Origin: Olavius algarvensis Delta 4 endosymbiont
GTDB taxonomy: Bacteria > Desulfobacterota > Desulfobacteria > Desulfobacterales > CAJINA01
Length of the DNA stretch: 64,000 nucleotides
Assembly (NCBI GenBank): GCA_905176665.1
Contig: CAJINA010000189.1
Span: forward strand, 124,001 to 188,000
Reading direction: 5' to 3'
Of the stretch, positions 1-8,382 are shown in pieces. The notes beneath the pieces were generated by a model. It worked only from the letters and a program-made list of their open reading frames with translations, was not told the origin of the DNA and made no database searches. The translations under genes were made by a program, and so were the position numbers. The stretch's first letter is position 1. Every line of letters begins with the position of its first letter.

Positions 1-2247
1 CTGATGTTGGTTGACCGGATCCTGGAGGTGGAAGGTGAAAGACTGTCCCTGGGGTCGGGCCGGGTGGTCACCGAACACGATGTCCTCCCCGCTGCCTGGT
101 ACCTGGACGGACAGCGGGCACCGGTCTGCATCTCCGTCGAGGCCGGTCAGGCTGACCTTTTTCTCAGCGGCTACCTGGGAATCGATCACGTCGTGAAGGG
201 AACCCGCAACTACCGCCTGCTGGATGCCCAGGTGACTTTTCACCGCGGGCTGCCCCGGGCCGGCGATACGATTCGCTACGATATTCACATCGACAAGTTC
301 ATTCGCCAGCAGGAAACCTACATGTTCTTTTTCAACTTCAAGGGCTATATCGGCGATGAATTGTTGATTACCATGACCGCTGGCTGCGCCGGTTTTTTCA
401 CACCCGAGGAAGTCAAAAACTCCGGCGGAATCATCCTGACCGAAGAGGAACAACAGCCGCAAGAAGGTCGGCTGCCCACTGATTGGGCGCCGCCGGTAAC
501 CATGCGTGCAGCCAGCTACAGCGATGACCAGGTTGAGGCCCTGCGCCGGGGGGACCTGGCCGCCTGTTTCGGAGAACGGTTTGCAGGCAAACCCCTGTCC
601 CCCTCCCTGTATCTGCCCGGAGGCCGGATGCACCTCATCGACCGCATCCTGGAACTCGACCCACAAGGCGGCCGCTATGGCATCGGCCGGGTGGTGGCCC
701 AGGCCGACATCAGCCCGGATGACTGGTTCCTGACCTGCCACTTCATGGATGACATGGTGATGCCGGGGACCCTGATGTATGAGTGCTGCGCCCATACCCT
801 GCGGGTCTTTTTACTGCGGATGGGCTGGATCAGTGCCGCGTCCGACACCTGCTGGGAACCGGTGCAGGGGGTCGGCAGTGTGCTCAGATGCCGTGGACCG
901 GTCACCCCCGACACCCGGCATGTGACCTATGCCGTGGAAGTGAAGGAGATCGGCTACGGGCCGGAACCCTATGTCATTGCCGATGCCCACATGCATGCCG
1001 ACGGTGAATACGTCGTTATGTTCCGCGACATGTCGATGCAGCTTTCCGGCGTTACCCGGGCTGATATCGCGGCTACCTGGGGGGCAACACCCGAAACGTC
1101 GGTCGAAGCCGCGGCCCTCTATGACCGGTCAAAAATTCTGGCATTTGCCGAAGGCAACCCTTCCGAAGCTTTCGGCGAACCCTACCGGATTTTTGACGGT
1201 GAACGCAAGATTGCCCGCCTGCCCCGCCCGCCCTATTTTTTCATGGACCGGGTAACCAAAACCGAACCGCCCCCGTGGCAGCTCCGACCGGGCGGCTGGA
1301 TCGAAGCGCAGTACGATCTACCGGCTGACGAATGGTTTTTTCAGGCCGACCGCAGCGGCCGCCTACCCTACTGCGTGCTGCTGGAAATCGCCCTGCAACC
1401 CTGCGGATGGCTGGCCGCCTACATGGGTAGTGCCCTGCGCAGCGACCAGGATTTGAAATTTCGCAACCTGGGCGGCAAGGCTGTCTTGTACAGGAACCTG
1501 CATCCTGAAGATATAACCCTGACCATGCGTTCCCGCTTGACCAAGGCCTCGGAAGCCGGGGATATGATTATCGAGCATTTCGATTTCCAGGTGCTGGCCG
1601 GGGCTGAAATGATTTACGAAGGTACCACCTATTTTGGTTTTTTCTCCAAACAGGCCCTGGCCAACCAGGTCGGGATTCGCGGTGCGGAAGCCCTGGTCTA
1701 TACACCGGTAACTTCAGAGACAAACTCCGGACCGGTTTTTGAGTTCCCAGCCCCCCGGCCCACGACTCCAGATGATACCGCCCTCGATGCGGATACGGGC
1801 CTGGCCTTGCCGGCCACCGCTCTGTGCATGCTCGACCGGATTGAACTGTACGAAGCGGAAGGCGGAAAAGCCGGTTTGGGATTTGTGCAGGGAACCAAAG
1901 TGGTCAATCCGGAGGAGTGGTTTTTCCAGGCCCACTTCTACCAGGACCCGGTGATTCCGGGTTCCCTGGGGTTGGAATCGTTTCTGCAGCTGCTGAAGTT
2001 CGCCGCCCGGGAGAGGTGGCCGCATCTGATTAAATCCCATCGGTTCGAGATGGTTGCCGAAGATCCCCACGAATGGAGTTACCGCGGCCAGGTCGTTCCC
2101 GCCAACAAACTGGTAACGGTGGAAGCCGAGGTAACCCAGGTTGACAATGAACCGGCGCCCGCGTTATATGCCGATGGTTTCCTGAAGGTGGATGGGATCT
2201 ATATTTACCAGATGAAGCACTTTGGGTTAAGATTAGTGCGGTTATAA
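1..2247 (+). CDS. PUFA synthase dehydratase subunit, PfaC-like C-terminal part (5' end outside window)
   Basis: The frame is open from the first base, so the gene enters from the left and its true start is not visible; the 748 codons seen are probably the end of a much longer PfaC-type subunit. At least four FabA-like hot-dog segments are present: about residues 1-135, 205-350, 405-555 and 600-745. Dehydratase hallmarks include HFMDDMVMPGTL near 247 and HFYQDPVIPGSLGLE near 647, where the His and downstream acid match the FabA active-site pattern. By family knowledge such domains dehydrate 3-hydroxyacyl-ACP and place cis double bonds during anaerobic PUFA synthesis. It ends with TAA. The adjacent oleABCD genes suggest its acyl product feeds hydrocarbon synthesis, which is inference. 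Confidence 0.85.
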   Translation: MMLVDRILEVEGERLSLGSGRVVTEHDVLPAAWYLDGQRAPVCISVEAGQADLFLSGYLGIDHVVKGTRNYRLLDAQVTFHRGLPRAGDTIRYDIHIDKFIRQQETYMFFFNFKGYIGDELLITMTAGCAGFFTPEEVKNSGGIILTEEEQQPQEGRLPTDWAPPVTMRAASYSDDQVEALRRGDLAACFGERFAGKPLSPSLYLPGGRMHLIDRILELDPQGGRYGIGRVVAQADISPDDWFLTCHFMDDMVMPGTLMYECCAHTLRVFLLRMGWISAASDTCWEPVQGVGSVLRCRGPVTPDTRHVTYAVEVKEIGYGPEPYVIADAHMHADGEYVVMFRDMSMQLSGVTRADIAATWGATPETSVEAAALYDRSKILAFAEGNPSEAFGEPYRIFDGERKIARLPRPPYFFMDRVTKTEPPPWQLRPGGWIEAQYDLPADEWFFQADRSGRLPYCVLLEIALQPCGWLAAYMGSALRSDQDLKFRNLGGKAVLYRNLHPEDITLTMRSRLTKASEAGDMIIEHFDFQVLAGAEMIYEGTTYFGFFSKQALANQVGIRGAEALVYTPVTSETNSGPVFEFPAPRPTTPDDTALDADTGLALPATALCMLDRIELYEAEGGKAGLGFVQGTKVVNPEEWFFQAHFYQDPVIPGSLGLESFLQLLKFAARERWPHLIKSHRFEMVAEDPHEWSYRGQVVPANKLVTVEAEVTQVDNEPAPALYADGFLKVDGIYIYQMKHFGLRLVRL

Positions 2248-2281
2248 TTTTTATCTCCCAAGATGATGGGGCCCAATGTAT

Positions 2282-2331
2282 CGTCAGTCCGGCGAAGGCT
2301 GGGCACAGAGTGAAGCATAGCGCTAACCAGG
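2282..2331 (+). repeat. Left inverted-repeat copy flanking the GIY-YIG gene
   Basis: This roughly 50-bp segment begins CGTCAGTCCGGCG and ends TAGCGCTAACCAG. Its reverse complement is closely matched at 2716-2765, on the far side of the GIY-YIG gene; both share GTGAAGC(A/G)TAGCGCTA(A/T)CCAG. The two copies face each other and enclose one small gene, which gives the layout of a small mobile or repeat-associated unit. Confidence 0.7.
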
Positions 2332-2353
2332 TTGCAGATCAAACGAAGTAATT

Positions 2354-2644
2354 ATGAACAAACAGCCTGCAGTGTATATGATGGCGAGCAAACAAAACGG
2401 AACCCTCTATATCGGTGTCACTTCCAATCTGGTTAAAAGGGTATGGGAACATAGGAATAATAAGATAGAAGGTTTTACCAAGCGATATAAAGTTCATCTG
2501 CTTGTTTGGTATGAGTTGCATGAAAATATGGAGTCGGCAATAAGGCGAGAGAAACAGTTGAAAAATTGGAAGAGACAATGGAAATTAGAACTGATCGAAG
2601 TTGAAAATTTAGATTGGAACGATTTATATCCATCCATTGTTTAA
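2354..2644 (+). CDS. Small GIY-YIG nuclease-family protein (UPF0213/YhbQ-like)
   Basis: This 96-residue protein is essentially one GIY-YIG domain. The signature is Y8-M-M followed by Y19-I-G, then R29 in KRVWEHR, an acidic residue near 60 and a basic helix RREKQLKNWKRQWK around 64-77. These are the standard tyrosines, arginine and metal-binding glutamate of the fold, so single- or double-strand DNA cleavage is expected. It ends with TAA. The gene lies alone between inverted copies of an intergenic repeat, and the right-hand copy runs almost to the oleA start. Related small proteins are usually called hypothetical nucleases. A role in moving or maintaining the flanking repeats is inferred from position only. 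Confidence 0.88.
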   Translation: MNKQPAVYMMASKQNGTLYIGVTSNLVKRVWEHRNNKIEGFTKRYKVHLLVWYELHENMESAIRREKQLKNWKRQWKLELIEVENLDWNDLYPSIV

Positions 2645-2667
2645 ATATATCTTGCCAAAGTAGCTCC

Positions 2668-2695
2668 GTCATGCCGGACTCGATCCGGCATCCAG
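2668..2695 (+). repeat. Short palindromic repeat copy, direct orientation
   Basis: The segment CGTCATGCCGGACTCGATCC continues to GGCATCCAG and is nearly palindromic (CCGGACTCGATCCGG). It belongs to the same repeat type as 2282-2331 and 2716-2765, so the right flank of the GIY-YIG gene holds two facing copies. Confidence 0.65.
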
Positions 2696-2715
2696 TCAAA
2701 TCTTCAGAAGAACCA

Positions 2716-2765
2716 CTGGATAGCGCTACGCTTCACTGCGTGCCCGGATCAAGTCCGGAATGACG
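2716..2765 (-). repeat. Right inverted-repeat copy flanking the GIY-YIG gene
   Basis: Read on the minus strand it begins CGTCATTCCGGACTTGATCC and ends TAGCGCTATCCAG, matching the left copy at 2282-2331 with a few differences. It abuts the oleA leader: an ATG at 2760 lies inside the repeat and should not be taken as the oleA start. Confidence 0.7.
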
Positions 2766-2801
2766 AACATAGTAGACCGAACATACAGGTTTAAGGGATT
2801 T

Positions 2802-3836
2802 ATGAACTACTCAGATGTATACATAGAATCCATAGGCTACGAACTGGCCCCCAACGTGGTGGACTCCAGCGATCTCGAGGCCCGTCTGGCGCCAGTGTAC
2901 GAAAAGCTCCACTTCCAGCCCGGGCAGCTCGAAGCATTGACCGGCATCCGGGAACGGCGCTACTGGGATCCTGGTTTCCGCATGAGCACCGGCGCAATCG
3001 CGGCCGGCCGAAAGGCCCTCAGCCGCACGGCGCTATCCCCGGATTCCATCGGCATGCTGATCTATGCCGGCGTCTGCCGGGACAACCTCGAGCCGGCGAC
3101 GGCCTGTGCCGTGGCCAACGCCCTGCAGATAGGCCCCGATGCCCTTGTATACGACGTATCCAACGCTTGTCTGGGCGTGGTCAACGGCATGATTCAGATC
3201 GCCAATGCCATCGAAACCGGCCAGGTATCGGCGGGGATGGTGGTCTCTTGTGAATCGGCCCGGCAGATCGTCGATACAACCATCGAACGCCTGCTGGCAT
3301 CGGCCGACATGGAGATGTTTAAACTGACCATAGCCACGCTCACCGGCGGGTCGGGTGCTGTTGCGGTCATTTTGACGTCTAAAGAACTATCCACCGGCAA
3401 TCACCGCCTGGTAGGCGGCGTGGCCCGCAATGCCACCGTCCACCATGAACTCTGCACCTGGGGACCGGATACGGGCATCCCCGCCAGTGCCCCCCTGATC
3501 ATGGAAACCGATTCGGTCGGCGTACTGAAGTACGGGGTGACCCTTGGTGTTGAAACCTATCGGGACTTCCGGGAAAACCTCGGCCTGCCGGAACCGGACA
3601 AGATTATTTGCCACCAGGTAGGTTCAGCCCATCAGAAAACGGTCCTCGCGGCCATCGGCATCCCGGTTGAAAAAGACTTCACGACTTTTCAGTATCTCGG
3701 CAACATCGGCACGGTTTCCTTGCCCCTGACCGCCGCCATCGCGGATGAACGCGGTTTTCTGGAACCGGGTGACCTGGTCGGCCTCTTTGGCATCGGCAGT
3801 GGGCTGAATTGTTTGTTGATGGCCGTACAGTGGTAA
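2802..3836 (+). CDS. oleA: OleA, 3-oxoacyl-ACP synthase III-like head-to-head acyl condensing enzyme
   Basis: This thiolase-fold enzyme should condense two fatty acyl-CoA/ACP chains head-to-head to a 2-alkyl-3-keto acid, the first step of olefin synthesis. Cys123 in SNACLGVVNG is the nucleophile, with HQVGSAHQ and YLGNIGT providing the His and Asn. Glu97 (NLEPATA) lies 26 residues before the Cys, the same spacing as the special Glu117/Cys143 pair of Xanthomonas OleA, which separates OleA from FabH. ATG at 2802 was chosen because AAGGG precedes it and the upstream in-frame ATG at 2760 is inside a repeat. It ends with TAA, and oleB, oleC and oleD follow in pathway order. Confidence 0.92.
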   Translation: MNYSDVYIESIGYELAPNVVDSSDLEARLAPVYEKLHFQPGQLEALTGIRERRYWDPGFRMSTGAIAAGRKALSRTALSPDSIGMLIYAGVCRDNLEPATACAVANALQIGPDALVYDVSNACLGVVNGMIQIANAIETGQVSAGMVVSCESARQIVDTTIERLLASADMEMFKLTIATLTGGSGAVAVILTSKELSTGNHRLVGGVARNATVHHELCTWGPDTGIPASAPLIMETDSVGVLKYGVTLGVETYRDFRENLGLPEPDKIICHQVGSAHQKTVLAAIGIPVEKDFTTFQYLGNIGTVSLPLTAAIADERGFLEPGDLVGLFGIGSGLNCLLMAVQW

Positions 3837-3860
3837 AAAGATAAAATCGAAAACCAATTC

Positions 3861-4023
3861 TCACGGGGAGACGCAGAGGCGCAGAGAAAAGCAAAAACAA
3901 GATTTTGGCGCATTAACGTGCGGAAACCTTTTCAAACTTATAGTGATAGTGCCCTATGGGGTTTTACCGGCAAAGCCGGATAAATTTGTGGTTTTCTCTG
4001 CGCCTCTGCGTCGCTGCGCGAGA
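3861..4023. repeat. Palindromic heptamer-type intergenic repeat 1 (oleA-oleB)
   Basis: The left arm near 3869-3890 contains GACGCAGAGGCGCAGAGAAA and the right arm near 3993-4013 is its exact reverse complement, separated by about 100 nt. The loop contains a second small hairpin, CCGGCAAAGCCGG, near 3967-3979. The same arm sequence recurs at two further gaps in this gene group. Transcribed, it would form a long stem-loop between oleA and oleB. Confidence 0.8.
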
Positions 4024-4066
4024 ATAATGATTTCTTGGCGTCTTCTTTCACGCAAAAAAATGGTTC

Positions 4067-4972
4067 ATGAAAAAGAATCCACCATTCGACATAACTCCCT
4101 TTCGGGAACTGTACCCGTTCAAATCGAACTATCTTGATATCGACGGATTGCAATACCACTATCTGGACGAAGGCAGCGGCCCGCCTGTGCTCATGCTGCA
4201 CGGCAACCCGACCTGGTCGTTTTACTACCGTTCTCTGGTAAAAGGTCTGTCACCATCCATGCGCTGCATCGTGCCGGACCACATGGGCTGCGGACTTTCC
4301 GCTCGCCCGGGAACAAAGGACTATGGTTTTCATCTGGAAGACCGCGTCAACGATTTGCAGCGCTTGATGGATCACCTGGCCCTAACTGAAAAGATCTCTC
4401 TGGTCGTCCATGACTGGGGCGGTATGATCGGCATGGCCTGGGCCCTGCGCAACCTGGAAAACATTCGCCGGGTTGTCATTTTGAATACGGCCGGTTTCTT
4501 TCCGCCAACCGCCAAAGGTTTGCCGCTCAGGCTCTGGCTGATACGCCACCTGCGGTTTTTTGCCGTCCCGGCGGTGCTTTTCGGCAACGTTTTCGCCCGA
4601 GCCGCCCTGTCCATGGCACCGCGCAAACGCCTGTTACCGGATGTGAAGGCAGCCCTGGTAGCCCCCTACAATTCGACGCATAACCGGCTGGCCACCTTGA
4701 AATTCGTGCAGGACATCCCGGTGCATCCCAATGATCCCAGTTATGCCATAGTCAAATCAGTGGATGAAAACCTGCACCAGCTGCGTTCCGTACCCATGAT
4801 GCTCTGCTGGGGAAAACATGATTTTGTTTTCGACCTCGATTACTACAAAGAGTGGCGCAGAAGATTCCCCGAGGCACCGACACATCTGCTGGAAGAGGCG
4901 GGGCATTATCTTTTGGAGGATGAACCGGAAAAGGCGTTGGCATTGGTTCAAGAATTTTTTCAAAACACATAG
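4067..4972 (+). CDS. oleB: OleB, alpha/beta-hydrolase-fold beta-lactone decarboxylase
   Basis: A 301-residue alpha/beta hydrolase of the haloalkane-dehalogenase type. The oxyanion region is LHGNPTWSF (45-53), the nucleophile elbow is VVHDWGGM with Asp116, and the catalytic His lies in EEAGHYLLED near 284. OleB proteins use this Asp/His pair to decarboxylate the beta-lactone made by OleC, giving a cis-olefin and CO2. A dehalogenase would look similar, but position between oleA and oleC settles the role. The stop is TAG followed within nine codons by TGA, which looks like ordinary termination. A palindromic element lies just upstream. Confidence 0.9.
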   Translation: MKKNPPFDITPFRELYPFKSNYLDIDGLQYHYLDEGSGPPVLMLHGNPTWSFYYRSLVKGLSPSMRCIVPDHMGCGLSARPGTKDYGFHLEDRVNDLQRLMDHLALTEKISLVVHDWGGMIGMAWALRNLENIRRVVILNTAGFFPPTAKGLPLRLWLIRHLRFFAVPAVLFGNVFARAALSMAPRKRLLPDVKAALVAPYNSTHNRLATLKFVQDIPVHPNDPSYAIVKSVDENLHQLRSVPMMLCWGKHDFVFDLDYYKEWRRRFPEAPTHLLEEAGHYLLEDEPEKALALVQEFFQNT

Positions 4973-5105
4973 CTAAGTAGCCAGCGTCAACAAGATACCT
5001 GACAAAGGCTTGAAATCCGAATTTCGATATTCTAATTTCGAATTTAGTTATTAGCGGTTGTATAATACTAATTGTCCAACAGACCAATATAGGGAATCAT
5101 CATCC

Positions 5106-6791
5106 ATGGAAATAACGGATCCCTTAGAAAGCGTCACACCTGTCAACGTTTCATCGTATTTGCGTGAAATGGCGGCCCGGCAGCCCTATAAACGGGCCGT
5201 GGTCGCACCGGTGGGCCGCGACAAAGTCGACCGGGTCACCTACACCCAGTTGAACTTTCAGCAACTGGATCAGGAATCAGACCGCATCGCCCGTGGGTTG
5301 GACGATGCCGGCATCAAGCGCGGTGTCCGCACCATCCTGATGGTCAAGCCGTGCCTGGAATTCTTCGTGCTCACCTTTGCCATGTTCAAGGTGGGCGCCG
5401 TACCGGTGGTGGTCGACCCCGGGATGGGTATCAAACGCATGTTGAGCTGCTTCCAGGAGTGCAGCCCGAAAGCGTTTATCGGCATTCCCCTGGCCCACGT
5501 GGTCCGCACCCTCTACCCCAAGTTCTTTAAATCGGTGAATACCTGGGTAACTGTTGGACGCCGCTGGTTCTGGGGCGGCCTCACGTTTGATCAGCTCCGC
5601 GGTGATGCCTGGCAGCCCTATGAAACGGCCGCAACTACTCGTGATGAAGTTGCCGCCATTCTTTTCACGACCGGCAGCACCGGTCCTGCCAAGGGCGCAG
5701 TTTACACCCACGGTAATTTTTATTCCCAGATACGTTACATCCAGGCTCATTTCGAGATTGCCCCGGATGAAATCGACCTGCCGACTTTTCCACTGTTCGC
5801 CCTTTTCGATCCGGCTCTGGGTATGACGGCCATCATTCCGGACATGGATCCCACCAAGCCAGCCCTGGTCGATCCGGAAAAGATCATCGAACCGATCAAG
5901 AACCATGGGGTGACCAATATGTTCGCCTCCCCGGCCCTGCTCAACCGGGTAGGCGGTTACGGCAAAGCCAACGGAGTGAAACTCCCTTCGTTGCGCAGAG
6001 TTGTGTCTGCCGGAGCCCCTGTGGCCCCGGCCAACATCGAACAGTTCAGCACCATGCTGGGGGAGCATGCCCAGATCCACACGCCTTACGGAGCCACCGA
6101 AGCAGTACCGATCATCTCCATTGCCAGCCGGGAAATCCTTTCCGAAACGCGGGCACGCAGTGAAAGCGGCTTCGGCACCTGTGTCGGTTATCCGCTCGAT
6201 AATCTCGACATCGAGATTATCGGCATCAACGACGATCCTATTGAGAAGTGGAAGGACACACTCATGGTTCCGGATGGAGAAATTGGGGAAATCGTGGTGA
6301 AAGGTGAGCATGTCACCCGTGGCTACTTCAAAAACCCCAAAGCCGATGCCTTGGCGAAGATGGCGGATGACATAAATGGTGGGTTCTGGCACCGCATGGG
6401 TGATCTGGGGTGGCGGGACAGCAAGGGGCGCATCTGGTTCTGCGGCCGCAAGAATCACCGGGTGGAGACCGTAGACGGTCCGCTTTACTCTGTTCCTTGC
6501 GAAGCCATCTTCAACAACCATCCGGAAGTCTTTCGCAGTGCCCTGGTGGGTACCGGCAATTTCCCCGACCAGGAACCGGTCATGTGCATCGAATTGCAAC
6601 CGGAGCTGTCAAACCCGGATAAAAAACGCATTGAAAGCGAACTGCTCGACTTAGCCGAAAGCACCGAACTTACGAAAGAAATCAAAATCATTCTTTTCCA
6701 CAAAGCCTTCCCGGTTGATATCCGGCACAATTCAAAGATATTCCGGGAGAAACTTAAAATCTGGGCTGAAAAGAAACTGGGAACCAACTGA
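5106..6791 (+). CDS. oleC: OleC, AMP-binding beta-lactone synthetase
   Basis: A 561-residue ANL-superfamily enzyme. By family knowledge OleC uses ATP to adenylate the 2-alkyl-3-hydroxy acid and closes it to a cis-beta-lactone. The phosphate-binding loop TTGSTGPAKG lies at about 188-197, the YGATEAVP motif near 330 and the hinge segment GDLGWRDSKGRIWFCGRK near 430. An in-frame ATG at 5058 exists, but ATG 5106 follows AGGGA and begins the conserved sequence, so it is preferred. It ends with TGA. A palindromic element separates it from oleD. Confidence 0.9.
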   Translation: MEITDPLESVTPVNVSSYLREMAARQPYKRAVVAPVGRDKVDRVTYTQLNFQQLDQESDRIARGLDDAGIKRGVRTILMVKPCLEFFVLTFAMFKVGAVPVVVDPGMGIKRMLSCFQECSPKAFIGIPLAHVVRTLYPKFFKSVNTWVTVGRRWFWGGLTFDQLRGDAWQPYETAATTRDEVAAILFTTGSTGPAKGAVYTHGNFYSQIRYIQAHFEIAPDEIDLPTFPLFALFDPALGMTAIIPDMDPTKPALVDPEKIIEPIKNHGVTNMFASPALLNRVGGYGKANGVKLPSLRRVVSAGAPVAPANIEQFSTMLGEHAQIHTPYGATEAVPIISIASREILSETRARSESGFGTCVGYPLDNLDIEIIGINDDPIEKWKDTLMVPDGEIGEIVVKGEHVTRGYFKNPKADALAKMADDINGGFWHRMGDLGWRDSKGRIWFCGRKNHRVETVDGPLYSVPCEAIFNNHPEVFRSALVGTGNFPDQEPVMCIELQPELSNPDKKRIESELLDLAESTELTKEIKIILFHKAFPVDIRHNSKIFREKLKIWAEKKLGTN

Positions 6792-6835
6792 TTGGGAAAT
6801 AGTGTCAAGGAAACAAGGAAATCAAAACCAATGCA

Positions 6836-7013
6836 TCGCGCGGAGCCGCAGAGCCGCAGAGAAGGTCAAAAAAACAGTTTTGGGCCCGCTCCGCGGGTAA
6901 ATCTTTAACAGCATTTAAACCAGCGACATTATGAGCTCAGTCATTTGATTTTGGTTTCCGGCGAAGCCGTAACCATTTTGGTTCTCTCTGCGCCTCTGCG
7001 ACTCTGCGCGAGA
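6836..7013. repeat. Palindromic heptamer-type intergenic repeat 2 (oleC-oleD)
   Basis: The left arm (about 6836-6864) reads CGCGCGGAGCCGCAGAGCCG then CAGAGAA; the right arm (about 6981-7012) reads TTCTCTCTGCGCCTCTGCGA then CTCTGCGCG, its imperfect reverse complement. Two smaller hairpins lie inside (CCGCTCCGCGG, and GGCGAAGCC near 6960). It occupies most of the 252-nt gap between oleC and oleD. Confidence 0.8.
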
Positions 7014-7043
7014 TAATTGTATTAGGGTTTTGACTTTCTCTGA

Positions 7044-8078
7044 ATGAAAACCCAACACCTCGATAAAAAGCATATGAAAAAACCATTGAAAGCACTGGTA
7101 ACTGGCGGCGGGGGTTTTTTGGGCGGCGCCATAGTAAGGAAACTCCTTGAAAGGGGCGATACTGTCCGAAGCTTTTCCCGGGGGGACTACCCGGCGTTGG
7201 CCAAACTGGGCGTCGAGCAGATCAGGGGCAATCTCAGTGATCCGGACGCCATTGAAAAAGCCTGCTCCGGGGTTGATCTCGTGTTTCACGCGGCGGCCAA
7301 AGCCGGGGTTTGGGGTAAATACGCAGACTACTACCAGACCAATACAGTCGGCACTGAAAACGTTATCCGGGCCTGCCTGACCACAGGCATTGACACCCTG
7401 GTCTATACAAGTTCTCCGAGCGTGATTTTTGATGGCACAGACATGGCCGGCGTGGATGAATCCGTCCCCTACCCGGATCACTATCACGCCTTCTATCCCC
7501 AGACCAAAGCCATGGCGGAACGACGCGTCCTAAAAGCAGCTGCCAAAGGGCTGAATACAGTCAGCCTGCGCCCACATCTCATCTGGGGCCCCGGTGATCT
7601 GCATTTTGCTCCGCGGATCCTGGCCCGGGCCAAAAAGTTGCGGATCGTCGGCGACAGCACCAACATGGTCGATACCATTTACATCGACAATGCCGCCGAC
7701 GCCCACCTGCTGGCCGCTGACCGGCTACGTGAATCAAATGAAATTTCCGGCCGGGTCTATTTTATCAGCCAGGACGACCCAATCAACCTGTGGGAGATGA
7801 TCAACGCTATCTTGCATGCCGGCGGCAAGCCGCCGGTCACCCGCAGCATATCCCAGAAAACCGCCCGACGCGCCGGGGCCTTTCTGGAATTTGTCTACCG
7901 GACCTTAAAACTGCCCGGTGAACCTAGAATGACCAAGTTCCTGGCCGCAGAACTGGGTACATCCCACTGGTTCGATATCAGCGCAGCTAAAAGGGATTTC
8001 GGCTACAAACCGGAAGTTTCGACCGAAGAGGGGCTAATAAGACTGACGCGGTGGCTTTCTGAGGAATTCGCGCTATAG
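7044..8078 (+). CDS. oleD: OleD, NADPH-dependent 2-alkyl-3-ketoacid reductase
   Basis: An extended SDR of 344 residues related to 3-beta-hydroxysteroid dehydrogenases. The nucleotide loop GGGGFLG is at 21-27, the catalytic Ser region YTSSPSV at 121-127 and the Tyr/Lys pair at Y151-x3-K155 (YPQTK). OleD reduces the OleA product to the 2-alkyl-3-hydroxy acid used by OleC, so it acts second in the pathway although it is fourth in order. ATG 7074 is an alternative start ten codons in; neither start has a strong Shine-Dalgarno sequence. The stop is TAG with only a short non-conserved open stretch after it. Confidence 0.9.
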   Translation: MKTQHLDKKHMKKPLKALVTGGGGFLGGAIVRKLLERGDTVRSFSRGDYPALAKLGVEQIRGNLSDPDAIEKACSGVDLVFHAAAKAGVWGKYADYYQTNTVGTENVIRACLTTGIDTLVYTSSPSVIFDGTDMAGVDESVPYPDHYHAFYPQTKAMAERRVLKAAAKGLNTVSLRPHLIWGPGDLHFAPRILARAKKLRIVGDSTNMVDTIYIDNAADAHLLAADRLRESNEISGRVYFISQDDPINLWEMINAILHAGGKPPVTRSISQKTARRAGAFLEFVYRTLKLPGEPRMTKFLAAELGTSHWFDISAAKRDFGYKPEVSTEEGLIRLTRWLSEEFAL

Positions 8079-8132
8079 ATTACAGATAAGAATCTATCCT
8101 CGCGCCAGGATGAAAACCAAATGTAAAACTAT

Positions 8133-8284
8133 GCATCGCACGGAGGCGCAGAGTCACAGAGAACACCATAATTAGTGCCGGCTTCGCCGGTTAAAACCAT
8201 AAGATCCTTTCGATTTTCCGCACGCAGTGCGGCCCAATTCTTGGCTTTGATCTTCTCTGCGTCTCCGCGCCTCCGCGCGATGGG
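8133..8284. repeat. Palindromic heptamer-type intergenic repeat 3 (oleD-PocR gene)
   Basis: The 304-nt gap 8079-8382 is mostly this element. Left arm about 8133-8163 (CATCGCACGGAGGCGCAGAG...), right arm about 8252-8283 (TTCTCTGCGTCTCCGCGCCT...), roughly reverse complementary. Internal hairpins GCCGGCTTCGCCGG (8179-8192) and CCGCACGCAGTGCGG (8218-8232) are near-perfect. No gene is visible in this gap. Confidence 0.78.
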
Positions 8285-8382
8285 TTTGTTTTGGTTTATA
8301 GGGTTGCTCTGGCTGAACCTCCTTGCGATGTTGGCTTTAATAGCAATGATGGACACACTAAATCTTAAACTGGAGATAATAA

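Noticed and set aside
2760..2801. ATG at 2760 as the oleA start
   Set aside because: It lies inside the right-hand repeat copy and adds residues absent from OleA; ATG 2802 has a Shine-Dalgarno-like AAGGG and begins the conserved sequence.
5277..6599. 440-codon open frame antisense to oleC
   Set aside because: It mirrors oleC codon bias, has no recognisable motif and lies wholly inside a certain gene.
3861..8284. CRISPR or tandem-repeat array in the ole gaps
   Set aside because: The repeated units are paired palindromic arms with no regular spacers.
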